Below are positions 24,522 through 32,938 of a stretch of DNA of 35,764 nucleotides, in pieces. Under the pieces are notes generated by a model. The model was not told the DNA's origin and ran no database searches. It worked only from the letters and a program-made list of their open reading frames with translations. Position numbers and translations under genes: made by a program. The stretch is from Deltaproteobacteria bacterium (lineage in GTDB: Bacteria > UBA10199 > JADGCS01), in assembly GCA_015228875.1 (NCBI GenBank), contig JADGCS010000011.1, forward strand, positions 1 through 35,764, read 5' to 3'. Numbering within the stretch: the stretch's first letter is position 1; the number at the start of each line of letters is the position of its first letter.

Positions 24522-25928
24522 ATGGCTTCCAGTTTTTCAATCAGCGGTCTGATGTCCGGTTTGGACACCGATGCGATTATCAAGTCTCTGGTCGATGTCA
24601 AAACAGCGCAGTTGATCACCCCCCTTCAAAACCGCATCATCGAAATAAATGCAGAACAAACAGCACTGGAGACGATTGTTACTGCGGCAACAAGCATGCG
24701 TTCTGCGGCAAATTCGTTAAACGGCCTCCTCGATTTTGACGGCAGGTCAGGCACGTCGTCGGATACAGATGTCCTGACGATTGACACCTTAAGCACATCG
24801 TGTGCGCAGGGAACCTACAATATTCAGGTCAATCAACTGGCACAGTCAGACAGGGTCTATTTTAACGGTGTCGCGGATATGGGCAGCACGCAGCACGGCA
24901 CAGGGACCATCACCATCACATCAAGCGGTGAAACAATCAACGTGACCATTGATGCGACCAACAACACTCTGGAGGGAATCCGCGACGCGATCAACAATGC
25001 AAGCGGCTCAGTGACAGCGACCATTGTTAATGACGGTGGCGCCAATCCCTATCGTCTTGTTCTCATCTCCAACGAGACCGGTGCGGCCTCGAATATCACG
25101 CATAACATTGGTGCCCCTGCGGGATTTACCCTGGTTGAAGATGCGGCCCTCACCGGCGATGCCTCGAATACGGCAACAGACGCAGAGGTTGTGATCAACG
25201 CGATGACTGTGGCCAGCGCATCAAACACAATCACCGATGCTATTTCCGGTTTAAGTTTTTCGATCCTTGATGACACAGGCAATCCCACAGTCAAGGTCAT
25301 TGTCTCCTCGGATTTCACAACGGCCCACGAGACAGTAGCGACATTCATTAACGCCTACAACGAAGTCGTTGCAAAATTAAAAGACCAGTTTTCTTACGAC
25401 GAAACAACAGGCCAGTCTACGGGAACACTCGCAGGCGACCTGACCCTGCAAAGCATTCAGTACAATTTAAACACGATGATGGTCACTGAGCAGACTCAGC
25501 TCGCTGGTAACGCCTACAGGACATTGTCAGACGTGGGCATCACCATGGATGAGGACGGTTATCTGGTGATTGATCAGAATGAGTTTTACGAAAAAATGGC
25601 CGAGGATCTTGATGGCGTCGAAAGGCTGTTTCAGGGGATGTCCTCCACTGTCGGAGGGATTGCCGACACAACATACGAGTACCTGTATACAATGACCAAC
25701 ACGGCAGATGGATTACTGCAGTCAAAAAGCAACATCTGGCAGGAAGTGATTGATGATTACCTCGATGACATCGACGACCGAACCGATCGCATCGAGACTT
25801 ACGAGGCAACGTTGCGCAGCAAATTTGCTTACATGGAACAGACCCTGCTGGGCCTGCAACAGCAGTCCACGGCACTGGACTCGATGGAAAAAACACTCGA
25901 TAGTCTGACGGCAGCAAAAAATAGTTGA
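24522..25928 (+). CDS. fliD: FliD, flagellar filament cap
   Basis: This 468-residue FliD (HAP2) forms the cap that guides flagellin polymerisation at the filament tip. The start at 24522 (MASSFSISGLMSGLDTDAII) is the family N-terminus and has GGAGA upstream; codons before it in the same frame are not family-like. FliD_N spans about 8-105, followed by a domain with a Flagellin_IN-like motif (TINVTIDATNNTLEGIRDAIN, about 140-160), and FliD_C spans about 225-450 with a coiled-coil C-terminus (DRTDRIETYEATLRSKF). It has its own sigma-28 promoter and is followed by fliS. Confidence 0.96.
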   Translation: MASSFSISGLMSGLDTDAIIKSLVDVKTAQLITPLQNRIIEINAEQTALETIVTAATSMRSAANSLNGLLDFDGRSGTSSDTDVLTIDTLSTSCAQGTYNIQVNQLAQSDRVYFNGVADMGSTQHGTGTITITSSGETINVTIDATNNTLEGIRDAINNASGSVTATIVNDGGANPYRLVLISNETGAASNITHNIGAPAGFTLVEDAALTGDASNTATDAEVVINAMTVASASNTITDAISGLSFSILDDTGNPTVKVIVSSDFTTAHETVATFINAYNEVVAKLKDQFSYDETTGQSTGTLAGDLTLQSIQYNLNTMMVTEQTQLAGNAYRTLSDVGITMDEDGYLVIDQNEFYEKMAEDLDGVERLFQGMSSTVGGIADTTYEYLYTMTNTADGLLQSKSNIWQEVIDDYLDDIDDRTDRIETYEATLRSKFAYMEQTLLGLQQQSTALDSMEKTLDSLTAAKNS

Positions 25929-25943
25929 TAAGAAAAGACATGC

Positions 25944-25970
25944 TCAAGTTTTTTAAAAAACAGCCGATGA
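25944..25970 (+). promoter_or_regulatory. Sigma-28 promoter of fliS
   Basis: TCAAGTTT-N11-GCCGATGA gives 7 of 8 at each box versus the E. coli consensus TAAAGTTT/GCCGATAA, with exact spacing. It starts 16 bases after the fliD stop codon. The leader to fliS would be about 120 bases. Confidence 0.82.
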
Positions 25971-26100
25971 GTTTTAAGAGGGGACGTGGGCGTCTGAACA
26001 GGAAGTCAGAGGCCCGTGGCACCACGATGGACAAAATGTGACGGACTACGGATGCTGTCACAACATCAGAAAAACTTGTATATTTATCAAGGAGGATAAA

Positions 26101-26511
26101 ATGCAACAGGTCTATAATCCTTATGCCCAGTACCGCAATCAAAGAAATCACCTCATAGAGTCCGCTGACAGGGTAACCCTTGTTTCCATGCTTCTTGAGG
26201 GAGCCATAAATTACAACAAAAAAGCCCTGCTGGCGTTGGAGCAGGATGACAGGATTACAGTCCTTGAGAGCATTAATTATGCCACCAAAATTGTTTTGCA
26301 CCTTTACAGCTGTCTCAACTTTGAAGAAGGGGGTGAGATTGCAGACAGACTGGCCAAACTCTATCATTTTATCTGCGAACAATATGTTGTCTATCAAAAG
26401 AACATCAAGAATACAGTGCCCGTGATCACGATCAACAGGATTCTCTCCTCCATACACGAGGGGTGGAAGACCCTGCCAAACACGGCAGGCAGAGAAGAAC
26501 AACAAGTCTAA
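26101..26511 (+). CDS. fliS: FliS, flagellin export chaperone
   Basis: This 136-residue FliS binds the C-terminal D0 of flagellin in the cytoplasm and prevents early polymerisation. The start at 26101 (MQQVYNPYAQYRNQ) is chosen for AAGGAGG just upstream (26090-26096) and the typical YxxYxxxQ start. The four-helix body shows VTLVSMLLEGAINYNKKA and ESINYATKIVLHLYSCLNFEEGGEIADRLAKLYHFI. The tail WKTLPNTAGREEQQV is typical. It follows fliD and precedes a FliT-position gene. Confidence 0.95.
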   Translation: MQQVYNPYAQYRNQRNHLIESADRVTLVSMLLEGAINYNKKALLALEQDDRITVLESINYATKIVLHLYSCLNFEEGGEIADRLAKLYHFICEQYVVYQKNIKNTVPVITINRILSSIHEGWKTLPNTAGREEQQV

Positions 26512-26531
26512 TCTGATAAAAGGGGAACAAA

Positions 26532-26885
26532 ATGATAGAACAAATCTTGAAAATGTATCAAAAACTGGAAGCGATAGACATCAGGATTCTCCTCGACGTC
26601 AATGCGCATTATTACAGAAACATGAAGAGCGATCTTAAAAAACGACAATCTTGTATCGACGCAATACAGGATCTCATAAACTGCCTGGCGGGATCGCTTG
26701 CTTGTGAAGCAATTCAAACGATTCATTCAAGTCACAAAAAGGCCGCACAAAGAAACAGGGTGATCATGGCTGTGGTTCAGGGGCTCAAGGACGAATCTCA
26801 TCAGCACATGATGCACTGTGTTCTCAAAAACAATGCGGTTACTGTTTATCAGAAAAAATCACATCAGAGGAGGATTGTTGTCTAG
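26532..26885 (+). CDS. Small helical protein in the FliT position
   Basis: This 117-residue protein starts 20 bases after fliS with AGGGG upstream (26520-26524). It is largely helical and charged (MIEQILKMYQKLEAIDIRILL, HHSSHKKAAQRNR-like basic segment near 80). FliT, the FliD chaperone, commonly follows fliS and is about this size, but its sequence is too variable to call by eye. A FliT-like role is an inference from position, size and helicity. Confidence 0.6.
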   Translation: MIEQILKMYQKLEAIDIRILLDVNAHYYRNMKSDLKKRQSCIDAIQDLINCLAGSLACEAIQTIHSSHKKAAQRNRVIMAVVQGLKDESHQHMMHCVLKNNAVTVYQKKSHQRRIVV

Positions 26886-26980
26886 AAATTCCGGGGCAAG
26901 TTGAGATGCAGCATACTTTTAACAGAGACTGGAGGAATGTTTTCCGTTGCAATCTCGTGGGATTTTGCTAAAAAGGGCGT

Positions 26981-27565
26981 ATGTCCGATGATAACAATGT
27001 ATCAAGAATGCCAAGTGCGTCCGATCGCGATTATTTTAGGGTCAATGGCAGGCTCTATTTACACTGTGTCCCGCTCGAACTCGACAAGGGCAGCAAACAG
27101 GAGAGCAAAGGCTTTTTTATCCCGACATTTGTGCAGGATGACGACGATTTTGCGGGCCTTTCAATCGATGCCTTTCGCGAACAGATCCTTCTCGAAAATC
27201 CCAAAGAAAAAGACTATTTTTTAAAAATTCAGCAGCTTTTGTCCATGATGAAGCGTTTCTTTGATGCAGCCATGCTCGGACGCAAACAGATGCTCTATAA
27301 AAAGATCATGGTCAATATCAGTGGCTCAGGTATTTCTTTCCCCTCCGATGTGGCCTATCATCCAGGACAGCTTTTAAGAATCTCTCTTTTTTTCCCCAGA
27401 TTCCCTTACACCTCGCTCGCGGTCATCGGAGAGGTTGTCCGCAGCGAAAAGACCGAGATCGGCTACGAAATAAAAGTCAAACTTGCAGACATCAGCGAAA
27501 GTGCACGCGAGGAGATTCTCAAGTTTGTCAACCAGTGCCAGAGGGATAATATCCGACAGGATTAA
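26981..27565 (+). CDS. PilZ-domain protein (c-di-GMP binding)
   Basis: This 194-residue protein has the two PilZ signatures. RxxxR is RDYFR near residues 16-20, and the (D/N)xSxxG motif is NISGSG near 112-117. A long insert of about 90 residues lies between them (KQQEPK-type charged segment and helices LLSMMKRFFDAAM). C-terminal beta segments (LLRISLFFPRFPYTSLAVIGEVV, GYEIKVKLADIS) fit the barrel. c-di-GMP binding would link motility to surface lifestyle. AAAAGGG upstream supports the ATG at 26981. It lies in the flagellar cluster after the FliT-position gene. Confidence 0.85.
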   Translation: MSDDNNVSRMPSASDRDYFRVNGRLYLHCVPLELDKGSKQESKGFFIPTFVQDDDDFAGLSIDAFREQILLENPKEKDYFLKIQQLLSMMKRFFDAAMLGRKQMLYKKIMVNISGSGISFPSDVAYHPGQLLRISLFFPRFPYTSLAVIGEVVRSEKTEIGYEIKVKLADISESAREEILKFVNQCQRDNIRQD

Positions 27566-27569
27566 TAGT

Positions 27570-27596
27570 TCAAACTGCGTTTAAACATGCCGGACA
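27570..27596 (+). promoter_or_regulatory. Possible sigma-28 promoter of the methyltransferase
   Basis: TCAAACTG-N11-GCCGGACA keeps the TCAA and GCCG cores and the exact spacing of the fliD and fliS promoters, with a degenerate second half of the -10. Confidence 0.4.
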
Positions 27597-27633
27597 CCCA
27601 TCCCAATTCACAGAGATAAACGGGGAGATATGA

Positions 27634-28572
27634 ATGAGTCATTCTAAAAGCGAAATATTTTACGAACATGCATGGGCCTTGCGCCTTGAGTTCCTCAATA
27701 AGACCATCCAGGAAGGCGAAAAACACCCGCTCCGTCTTATTTCCAAACTTAATTCCCACGAAAATTATCACATTTTATCCGTTGACCCCGAGACAAATCA
27801 GGCGCGCTATCTGCCAAAGTTCGGGGATATTTCTGCGAATCGTGAGGTTGTCAATGTCATTAAAAACGGAACCAAGATAGACATTAAAAGCGTCGCGTTT
27901 CTGCCTACAAAGGTTCCCGTTTTCAGAACCAAGCCTGTTCTGGGCACATATTACGATCTCCCCTCATATTTTAACGAAAATGTCGCCGCCTTTCTGGCGG
28001 ACTATCTGCATGACAAACAATTTGATGCCGTTGTAGAACTTGGCAGCGGCTACGCAAGAAACCTGATTGAACTTTATTACCAGGGAGGGCCACAGATCCC
28101 TTATTATGCGGGGGAATACACAAACAGCGGGACCGAAATGGCAAAGATACTGGCTTCGCTTGCTTCTGAAATTCAACTCAGACCTTTTTTCTTTGATTAC
28201 AAAACCCCCTCCCTTGCCGAGGTTAAAGAAAAGGGCCGTGTCTTTTGTTTTACATGTCACTCTGTTGAACAGGTTGAACAACTACCCCAATCTTTTTTTA
28301 AATGTCTTGCGGGCCATGCCGAAAAAGTCACCTGCATTCACTTTGAACCTTTTGGTTATCAGGTGGCCATTGGGGAAAAAAGCATTGTTGACAAAGAGCA
28401 CGAGAGTTTTTTTACAAAAAAAGGGTGGAACAAAAACCTGTTTAAAGAACTTATAACAAGCTATGTCAAAGACGAGATAGAACTTACCTATATCGGAAAA
28501 AATATTATGGGCGGGGAAAGGGCAAATCCCATGTCCATTGCAGTTTGGCATAACAAAACGATCCGCCAATAG
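27634..28572 (+). CDS. SAM-dependent methyltransferase-like protein
   Basis: This 312-residue protein has a class I SAM-binding motif I near residues 130-142 (AVVELGSGYARNLIEL), an acidic end of beta-2 (GEYTNSGTEMAKI), and CFTCHSVEQVEQLPQSFF, which resembles a post-motif II segment. The N-terminal 115 residues are an accessory domain. The substrate is unknown: a glycan hydroxyl or flagellin side chain is plausible because the gene ends the flagellin/cap/chaperone cluster and has a possible sigma-28 promoter. GGGGAG precedes the start, and a terminator follows. Confidence 0.75.
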   Translation: MSHSKSEIFYEHAWALRLEFLNKTIQEGEKHPLRLISKLNSHENYHILSVDPETNQARYLPKFGDISANREVVNVIKNGTKIDIKSVAFLPTKVPVFRTKPVLGTYYDLPSYFNENVAAFLADYLHDKQFDAVVELGSGYARNLIELYYQGGPQIPYYAGEYTNSGTEMAKILASLASEIQLRPFFFDYKTPSLAEVKEKGRVFCFTCHSVEQVEQLPQSFFKCLAGHAEKVTCIHFEPFGYQVAIGEKSIVDKEHESFFTKKGWNKNLFKELITSYVKDEIELTYIGKNIMGGERANPMSIAVWHNKTIRQ

Positions 28573-28583
28573 TGGCTGTCGGT

Positions 28584-28610
28584 AAACACCATGTTGCCAG
28601 GGTGTTTTTT
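28584..28610 (+). terminator. Intrinsic terminator after the methyltransferase
   Basis: AAACACC (28584-28590) pairs with GGTGTTT (28601-28607) around a 10-nt loop, running into six T (28605-28610). It ends 23 bases before the next gene. Confidence 0.68.
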
Positions 28611-28633
28611 AAAATCACCATTTTGGAGGTTAT

Positions 28634-29671
28634 ATGTTACAGCAGTATGTAAAGGACCTTGTAGCTTTGCCGGGGATTTCATCGTATGAAAAACCTGTTG
28701 CCGATTACATTATTAATCATCTCAAGCAGACCCAAGCGGCTGTCGATGTAAATCATCTGGGCTGTGTGACGGCTGTCTTTGAGGGGAAAAAAAATCAAAT
28801 AGGCAAGGTACTCATTGATGCCCACATGGACGAGGTGGGTTTTATTGTCCAGCACATCGAGGCCGGCGGTTTTTTAAAAATTGTTAATTACGGCAGTGTA
28901 GACGCGCGCGTGATCCCTGCTCAACGGATGGAGGTTCATGCGGCAAAGGGCAAAAGGTTTGCAGGGGTCGTGGGTCTTTTGCCCCCGCATGTCACAGCGG
29001 GTAAAGATGTCAGCGTCATTCCTTTAGATCAGCTTGTTCTCGACTGCGGATTTAAATCGGCACAAGAGGTCGAGGCAAAAGGTATCAGGGTGGGAAGTGC
29101 CATTACCTTTCTGCATCAATTTACAGAGGTGGCCAATAACCGATTTGCCTCCAAGGCGCTTGACGACAGGGTGGGCTGTGCCCTTCTTCTCAGTACGGCA
29201 GACTGGCTGACAAAAAACACACCCAAGAGAACCGTTGTCCTTTCGTTTTCGGTGCAGGAGGAAATCGGGGCAAAGGGGGTCTTTTCTGTGCTGCAAAAGG
29301 TCAAACCGGAGTATGCTCTTGCGGTCGAGTGTACCACCGCTTGTGATACTTACGGTGTGCCTGCAAATAAAACAGTCTCAAAGCTGGGCAGCGGCCCTGC
29401 GCTGACTGTGGCCGATAACTGCACTGTGATTTCACCGGACATTGTTGATTTTCTTATCAAGACCGCAAAGAAGGGAAAGATCAAGCACCAGCTTAAAACC
29501 CCACGTTTTGGGGCAACCAATGCAGGAGAGTTTCACATGGTTAAAGACGGCGTCAAGTTTGCTGTCATGGCTGTGCCGTCTCGTTATATACATTCCTCGG
29601 TCAGCATGTGCGACTGGTCAGACATCAAGGCGGCAGAGGCGCTGATCAAAAAATATATCAGTGATATTTAA
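28634..29671 (+). CDS. M42-family metallo-aminopeptidase
   Basis: This 345-residue protein is of the M42 (glutamyl aminopeptidase/FrvX/TET) family. These cytoplasmic dodecameric enzymes with two metals trim N-terminal residues from peptides. Metal and catalytic positions seen are H64 and D66 in LIDAHMDEVG, the bridging Asp in KALDDRVG (about 176), the catalytic Glu pair in VQEEIGAKG (about 209), a metal-binding acidic position in AVECTTACDT (about 232) and the late His in SRYIHS (about 320). The length is typical. GGAGG lies about five bases before the ATG. It follows a terminator, so it is probably expressed separately from the flagellar genes. Confidence 0.95.
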   Translation: MLQQYVKDLVALPGISSYEKPVADYIINHLKQTQAAVDVNHLGCVTAVFEGKKNQIGKVLIDAHMDEVGFIVQHIEAGGFLKIVNYGSVDARVIPAQRMEVHAAKGKRFAGVVGLLPPHVTAGKDVSVIPLDQLVLDCGFKSAQEVEAKGIRVGSAITFLHQFTEVANNRFASKALDDRVGCALLLSTADWLTKNTPKRTVVLSFSVQEEIGAKGVFSVLQKVKPEYALAVECTTACDTYGVPANKTVSKLGSGPALTVADNCTVISPDIVDFLIKTAKKGKIKHQLKTPRFGATNAGEFHMVKDGVKFAVMAVPSRYIHSSVSMCDWSDIKAAEALIKKYISDI

Positions 29672-29808
29672 CAAGTTACTAACTTGACTTTGATGCCCGA
29701 AGGAAATGCCCTTGGGGTACGCGGTTGAATGCCGCTATTTTGCAAGGCATGCACCCGCGCTCTGTCAACTTTGAAATTCCTATACATAAATTTGGTTAAG
29801 GCACCAAC

Positions 29809-30948
29809 TTACTTTTTTCTCAAAGCCACAAGTCTGGCATCGTTGGTTAAGAGGTAAACACTCTCTCCAGCTACACGGGGCGTGTTGAGTGAACCACCAC
29901 CCAAATTTATTTTTTGTATCTGATAACCGTTTTCTGTATCAAGCAGGTATGCATTTTTTTCAAAGGTAGTTACAAATACTTTTGCGTCAAACAAAACAGG
30001 CGCAGATAAAACACCGCCTTCAAGTTCATTAAACCAGATCTGCTGGCCATCAGACTTGTCCAGTCCATGCACAGCACCATTTGTATCGGAGACCACAACG
30101 ACGTTATCGAGGACCAGCGGACTCGTCCCGGTTGCAACCTCGGATGACCAGATAACGGCCCCTGTCTGCTTGTTCACGCGGTAAACAGCCCCAAAATAGC
30201 CGCCAACGTAGAGCGAATCACCGTCCATCACGACTGGGGAATCGATATCTTTGAAGACCCTTAATGGGATCGCAAGATTTTTTTCCCAGACAATACTGCC
30301 GTCATTTAAACTCAGTCTGCACAAACGACCGTTTGCAAGCCCGACATACAGGGAGTTTTGATCGGGGATCATACTGGAGTGCCCCCTCATGGTCATCTGC
30401 TGCACATAAGCAGGGAGTGTGCTGTTCCATACGATATGACCGTCATCGGCAGAAAGTGCTATCACCTCCCTCTCGCCGTGCAAAAGGTAAACCCTGTTAT
30501 TCACAACCAGTGGGCGGCCCAACATTTCGTAGTTTAAATCCTGCTTCCAGTTAAGAAGCCCCGTAGCCTTGTCAAGAGAAATCACCCATCCGCCGAGATC
30601 TGTAAAAACAACCCTGTCCGATGACAGTGCCGCAGTCGATGAAATTGGCTCATCATTTTTATAAACCCACAAATTTTTTCCCGTTGAACTGTTTAGGGCG
30701 TAAAACAGATTGGCATGCGTCCCCACGTAGATAATTCCATTTTCTTCGACAGGATTGCTGGTCTCGGGGTAATAACGTTTACCGGGACTCCCAGCCTTAA
30801 GCCCGCGTGACCATGCTTTTTTTAACAAGGAAATATTCTGCGGTTTAAACTTTTTATTTGAGAAATAAAAATCCTTTTCCTTTTTTTTGGCCATTGCCGA
30901 AAAAGAAATGGCGAGCATAATCATGATGCAGACAATTTTTTTTATCAT
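29809..30948 (-). CDS. bamB: BamB-like PQQ/beta-propeller protein
   Basis: This 379-residue protein has a signal peptide (IVCIMIMLAISFSAMA before KKKEK) and repeated PQQ/Trp-docking beta-propeller blades. Typical blades are GIIYVGTHANLFYALNSSTG, DRVVFTDLGGWVISLDKATG, NSLYVGLANGRLCRLSLNDG and DSLYVGGYFGAVYRVNKQTG. BamB is the propeller subunit of the outer-membrane protein assembly complex. No lipobox cysteine is seen, unlike lipoprotein BamB of E. coli, so this protein may be periplasmic or a different propeller. It overlaps the upstream YfgM-like gene by four bases (ATGA), an arrangement also known for yfgM-bamB in enterobacteria. GGGAG lies upstream. Confidence 0.88.
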   Translation of the reverse strand: MIKKIVCIMIMLAISFSAMAKKKEKDFYFSNKKFKPQNISLLKKAWSRGLKAGSPGKRYYPETSNPVEENGIIYVGTHANLFYALNSSTGKNLWVYKNDEPISSTAALSSDRVVFTDLGGWVISLDKATGLLNWKQDLNYEMLGRPLVVNNRVYLLHGEREVIALSADDGHIVWNSTLPAYVQQMTMRGHSSMIPDQNSLYVGLANGRLCRLSLNDGSIVWEKNLAIPLRVFKDIDSPVVMDGDSLYVGGYFGAVYRVNKQTGAVIWSSEVATGTSPLVLDNVVVVSDTNGAVHGLDKSDGQQIWFNELEGGVLSAPVLFDAKVFVTTFEKNAYLLDTENGYQIQKINLGGGSLNTPRVAGESVYLLTNDARLVALRKK

Positions 30949-31649
30949 AAGACTCCCAGATCCAGAAACAAAAGCATGTCTTTCGCCTGATTGGCAAGCA
31001 CCGGGTCAAAGTCCTCGAGTCCTGCCTTGGCCTCGGCGCCAACACCGGCAAACTCACCCAATTCTTCAAAGACAGCCCTCGCCTTGCCTGTGTCTTTGTT
31101 AAGCAGATACAACTCCGCCGTGATCATTTTATACCTGTTTAAAAAAGTGGGCAGGATTTTATTTTCGAGTCGCACAGCCTCTGCGGCAGCCTCTGAAAAT
31201 TTGCCTTGTTGTTTTAAGAGGGCAATTTTTTTGAGTGCCATCACGGTTGTAAAAATATTCTGCCCCTTTTGTGTGAGCCCCTCATCAACCACTTTAAGGG
31301 CCTCGTCTTTTTTGTCGTGATCCAGCAGATCGTTGATCAGCCTGATTCTAACGTACTGAGAGGCCGTGAGTCCTTTGAAGTTGCCGATAATCTCGCGAAA
31401 CAGGGCTTCCTTCTTAAGACTTTTTTCAGCCTGATAAAGTTTGGTGTTAAAGGCATCAATCTGCTTTAAACGATACCACTTGAATCCGGGTATGGCGAGC
31501 ACAAGAACCAAAAAGATCCCAAGAGCTGTCAACGTAATCTGTTTGTTTTGTTTTAAAAACACATAAATCTTGTCGACAGTCGCAGCAAACTCATTTGATT
31601 TAAGAAATTTTTTATCCTGAAACATCTTGACCAGTTTTTCGTTATCCAT
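30945..31649 (-). CDS. YfgM-like membrane-anchored TPR protein
   Basis: This 234-residue protein has a cytoplasmic N-terminus, one membrane segment (about 38-58, ITLTALGIFLVLVLAIPGF) and a periplasmic TPR-like helical domain (LFREIIGNFKGLTASQYVRIRLINDLL, ALKKIALLKQQGKFSEAAAEA). YfgM in E. coli is a SecYEG-associated periplasmic chaperone factor encoded next to bamB, and the same pairing is seen here. It starts three bases after hemA with AGGGAG upstream, and its stop overlaps the bamB-like start. Confidence 0.85.
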   Translation of the reverse strand: MDNEKLVKMFQDKKFLKSNEFAATVDKIYVFLKQNKQITLTALGIFLVLVLAIPGFKWYRLKQIDAFNTKLYQAEKSLKKEALFREIIGNFKGLTASQYVRIRLINDLLDHDKKDEALKVVDEGLTQKGQNIFTTVMALKKIALLKQQGKFSEAAAEAVRLENKILPTFLNRYKMITAELYLLNKDTGKARAVFEELGEFAGVGAEAKAGLEDFDPVLANQAKDMLLFLDLGVL

Positions 31650-31652
31650 AAA

Positions 31653-32930
31653 TTATTCGCTCCCTTCGTCATCAAGCCGAAACAGTTTTCTAAAGATACC
31701 AATCACGTAAGGTTCTGACAACTCCTTTTGATTTTTTAAGGACAGCACCGGATCATGCAGAATCTTGTTGATGATTGAATGCGTCAGTTTTTCTATCCGT
31801 GCGATGTCTTCATGTGAAAGCAGGGGCATCTTTGACACGGTTCTTTTAAACTCGTGGGCCCTGATGGCTTCAAACTTTTTACCAAGACCTGCTATTGCCG
31901 GCAGCGCCAGAAAATTGATGTGCTTTTCATAGAAAAGCCTGGCCTCCTGATCAATAATATTCTTGGCTTCTTCTGCAGACAGCGACCTTGCCGCCTTGTT
32001 TTCGCCTGCGATTTCATGAAGATCATCGATATTGTAAAGATACAGATTATCAATCCCCGAAACCTCGGCGGGGATTGTTCTGGGCACACCAAGATCGATG
32101 ATAAACAGGGGCTGCTGATAGCGTTCGTTCATGACGGTGCAGATTGCATCTCTCGACAATTGGGTTAAAACACCCGAGACGGAGCTGATCAGAACATCCG
32201 CATCGCAAAGAAGGCGCCCCAACTCTTCAAACTCATACGCTGTCCCCAGCCCCTCCGCCTGCAGCTTGAGGGCCTTGTCAAAGGTCCTGTTCACAATCAT
32301 GGTTTCCTTTGGATGCAACGAATTGAGATGACGTATCACAAGCTCACCCGTCTCACCTGCACCCAGAAGCAGTACAGATTTATCCTTGAGAGAACCAAAT
32401 ATTTTCTGGGCCAGCATGGCCCCCACAGAACCAACGGAGACATTGCCCCTGCTGATGTCAGTCTCTGTTTTAACCCGCTTTGCGACAAACAGGGCCCGGC
32501 TGAAAAGATTATTAAGATAGTACCCGGTTGCCGAATTTTGATGGGCAACGAGATGTGCCTCTTTGACCTGTGCCGTAATTTGATTCTCCCCTGTGATTTG
32601 TGAATCAAGGCTCGCTGCCACCTCAAAAAGATGCAGGACAGCGCACTCATTTTCCCTGAAATAGACATGATTTTTTAGGGTGTGGTGATCCTCTGTGTTG
32701 CAGCCTGACAGCATAGTTTCGAGAAGGATTTTTTTTGCCTCGCCTATTTCTTTGGTTGACGAATAGATCTCGACCCTGTTGCAAGTTGACAGGATAACAG
32801 CCTCCTGAATCGCTGGTGTGTTGAGCAGGCGAGCCAACGCCCTCGATTGATCGCCTTTTCCAAACGCGACCTTTTCGCGCATGGCAACAGGAGCTGTTTT
32901 ATGATTCATGCCTGCAAGAACGTAATTCAT
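31653..32930 (-). CDS. hemA: HemA, glutamyl-tRNA reductase
   Basis: This 425-residue glutamyl-tRNA reductase reduces Glu-tRNA(Glu) to glutamate-1-semialdehyde, the first committed step of C5 tetrapyrrole synthesis. The start at 32930 (MNYVLAGMNHKTAPVAMREKV) is the family N-terminus; a longer start at 32984 would only add residues overlapping hemX. The catalytic Cys is in ILSTCNRVEIY (about 49). AASLDSQITGENQI follows, with the NADPH-binding loop VLLLGAGETGELV (about 190) and the C-terminal dimerisation helices. It lies eight bases after hemX and three before yfgM. Confidence 0.97.
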   Translation of the reverse strand: MNYVLAGMNHKTAPVAMREKVAFGKGDQSRALARLLNTPAIQEAVILSTCNRVEIYSSTKEIGEAKKILLETMLSGCNTEDHHTLKNHVYFRENECAVLHLFEVAASLDSQITGENQITAQVKEAHLVAHQNSATGYYLNNLFSRALFVAKRVKTETDISRGNVSVGSVGAMLAQKIFGSLKDKSVLLLGAGETGELVIRHLNSLHPKETMIVNRTFDKALKLQAEGLGTAYEFEELGRLLCDADVLISSVSGVLTQLSRDAICTVMNERYQQPLFIIDLGVPRTIPAEVSGIDNLYLYNIDDLHEIAGENKAARSLSAEEAKNIIDQEARLFYEKHINFLALPAIAGLGKKFEAIRAHEFKRTVSKMPLLSHEDIARIEKLTHSIINKILHDPVLSLKNQKELSEPYVIGIFRKLFRLDDEGSE

Positions 32931-32938
32931 ACAAGTGA

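Noticed and set aside
29672-29808. Bidirectional terminator between the convergent M42 and BamB-like genes
   Set aside because: I looked for a stem with a T-tract on either strand and found none convincing in this 137-base gap.
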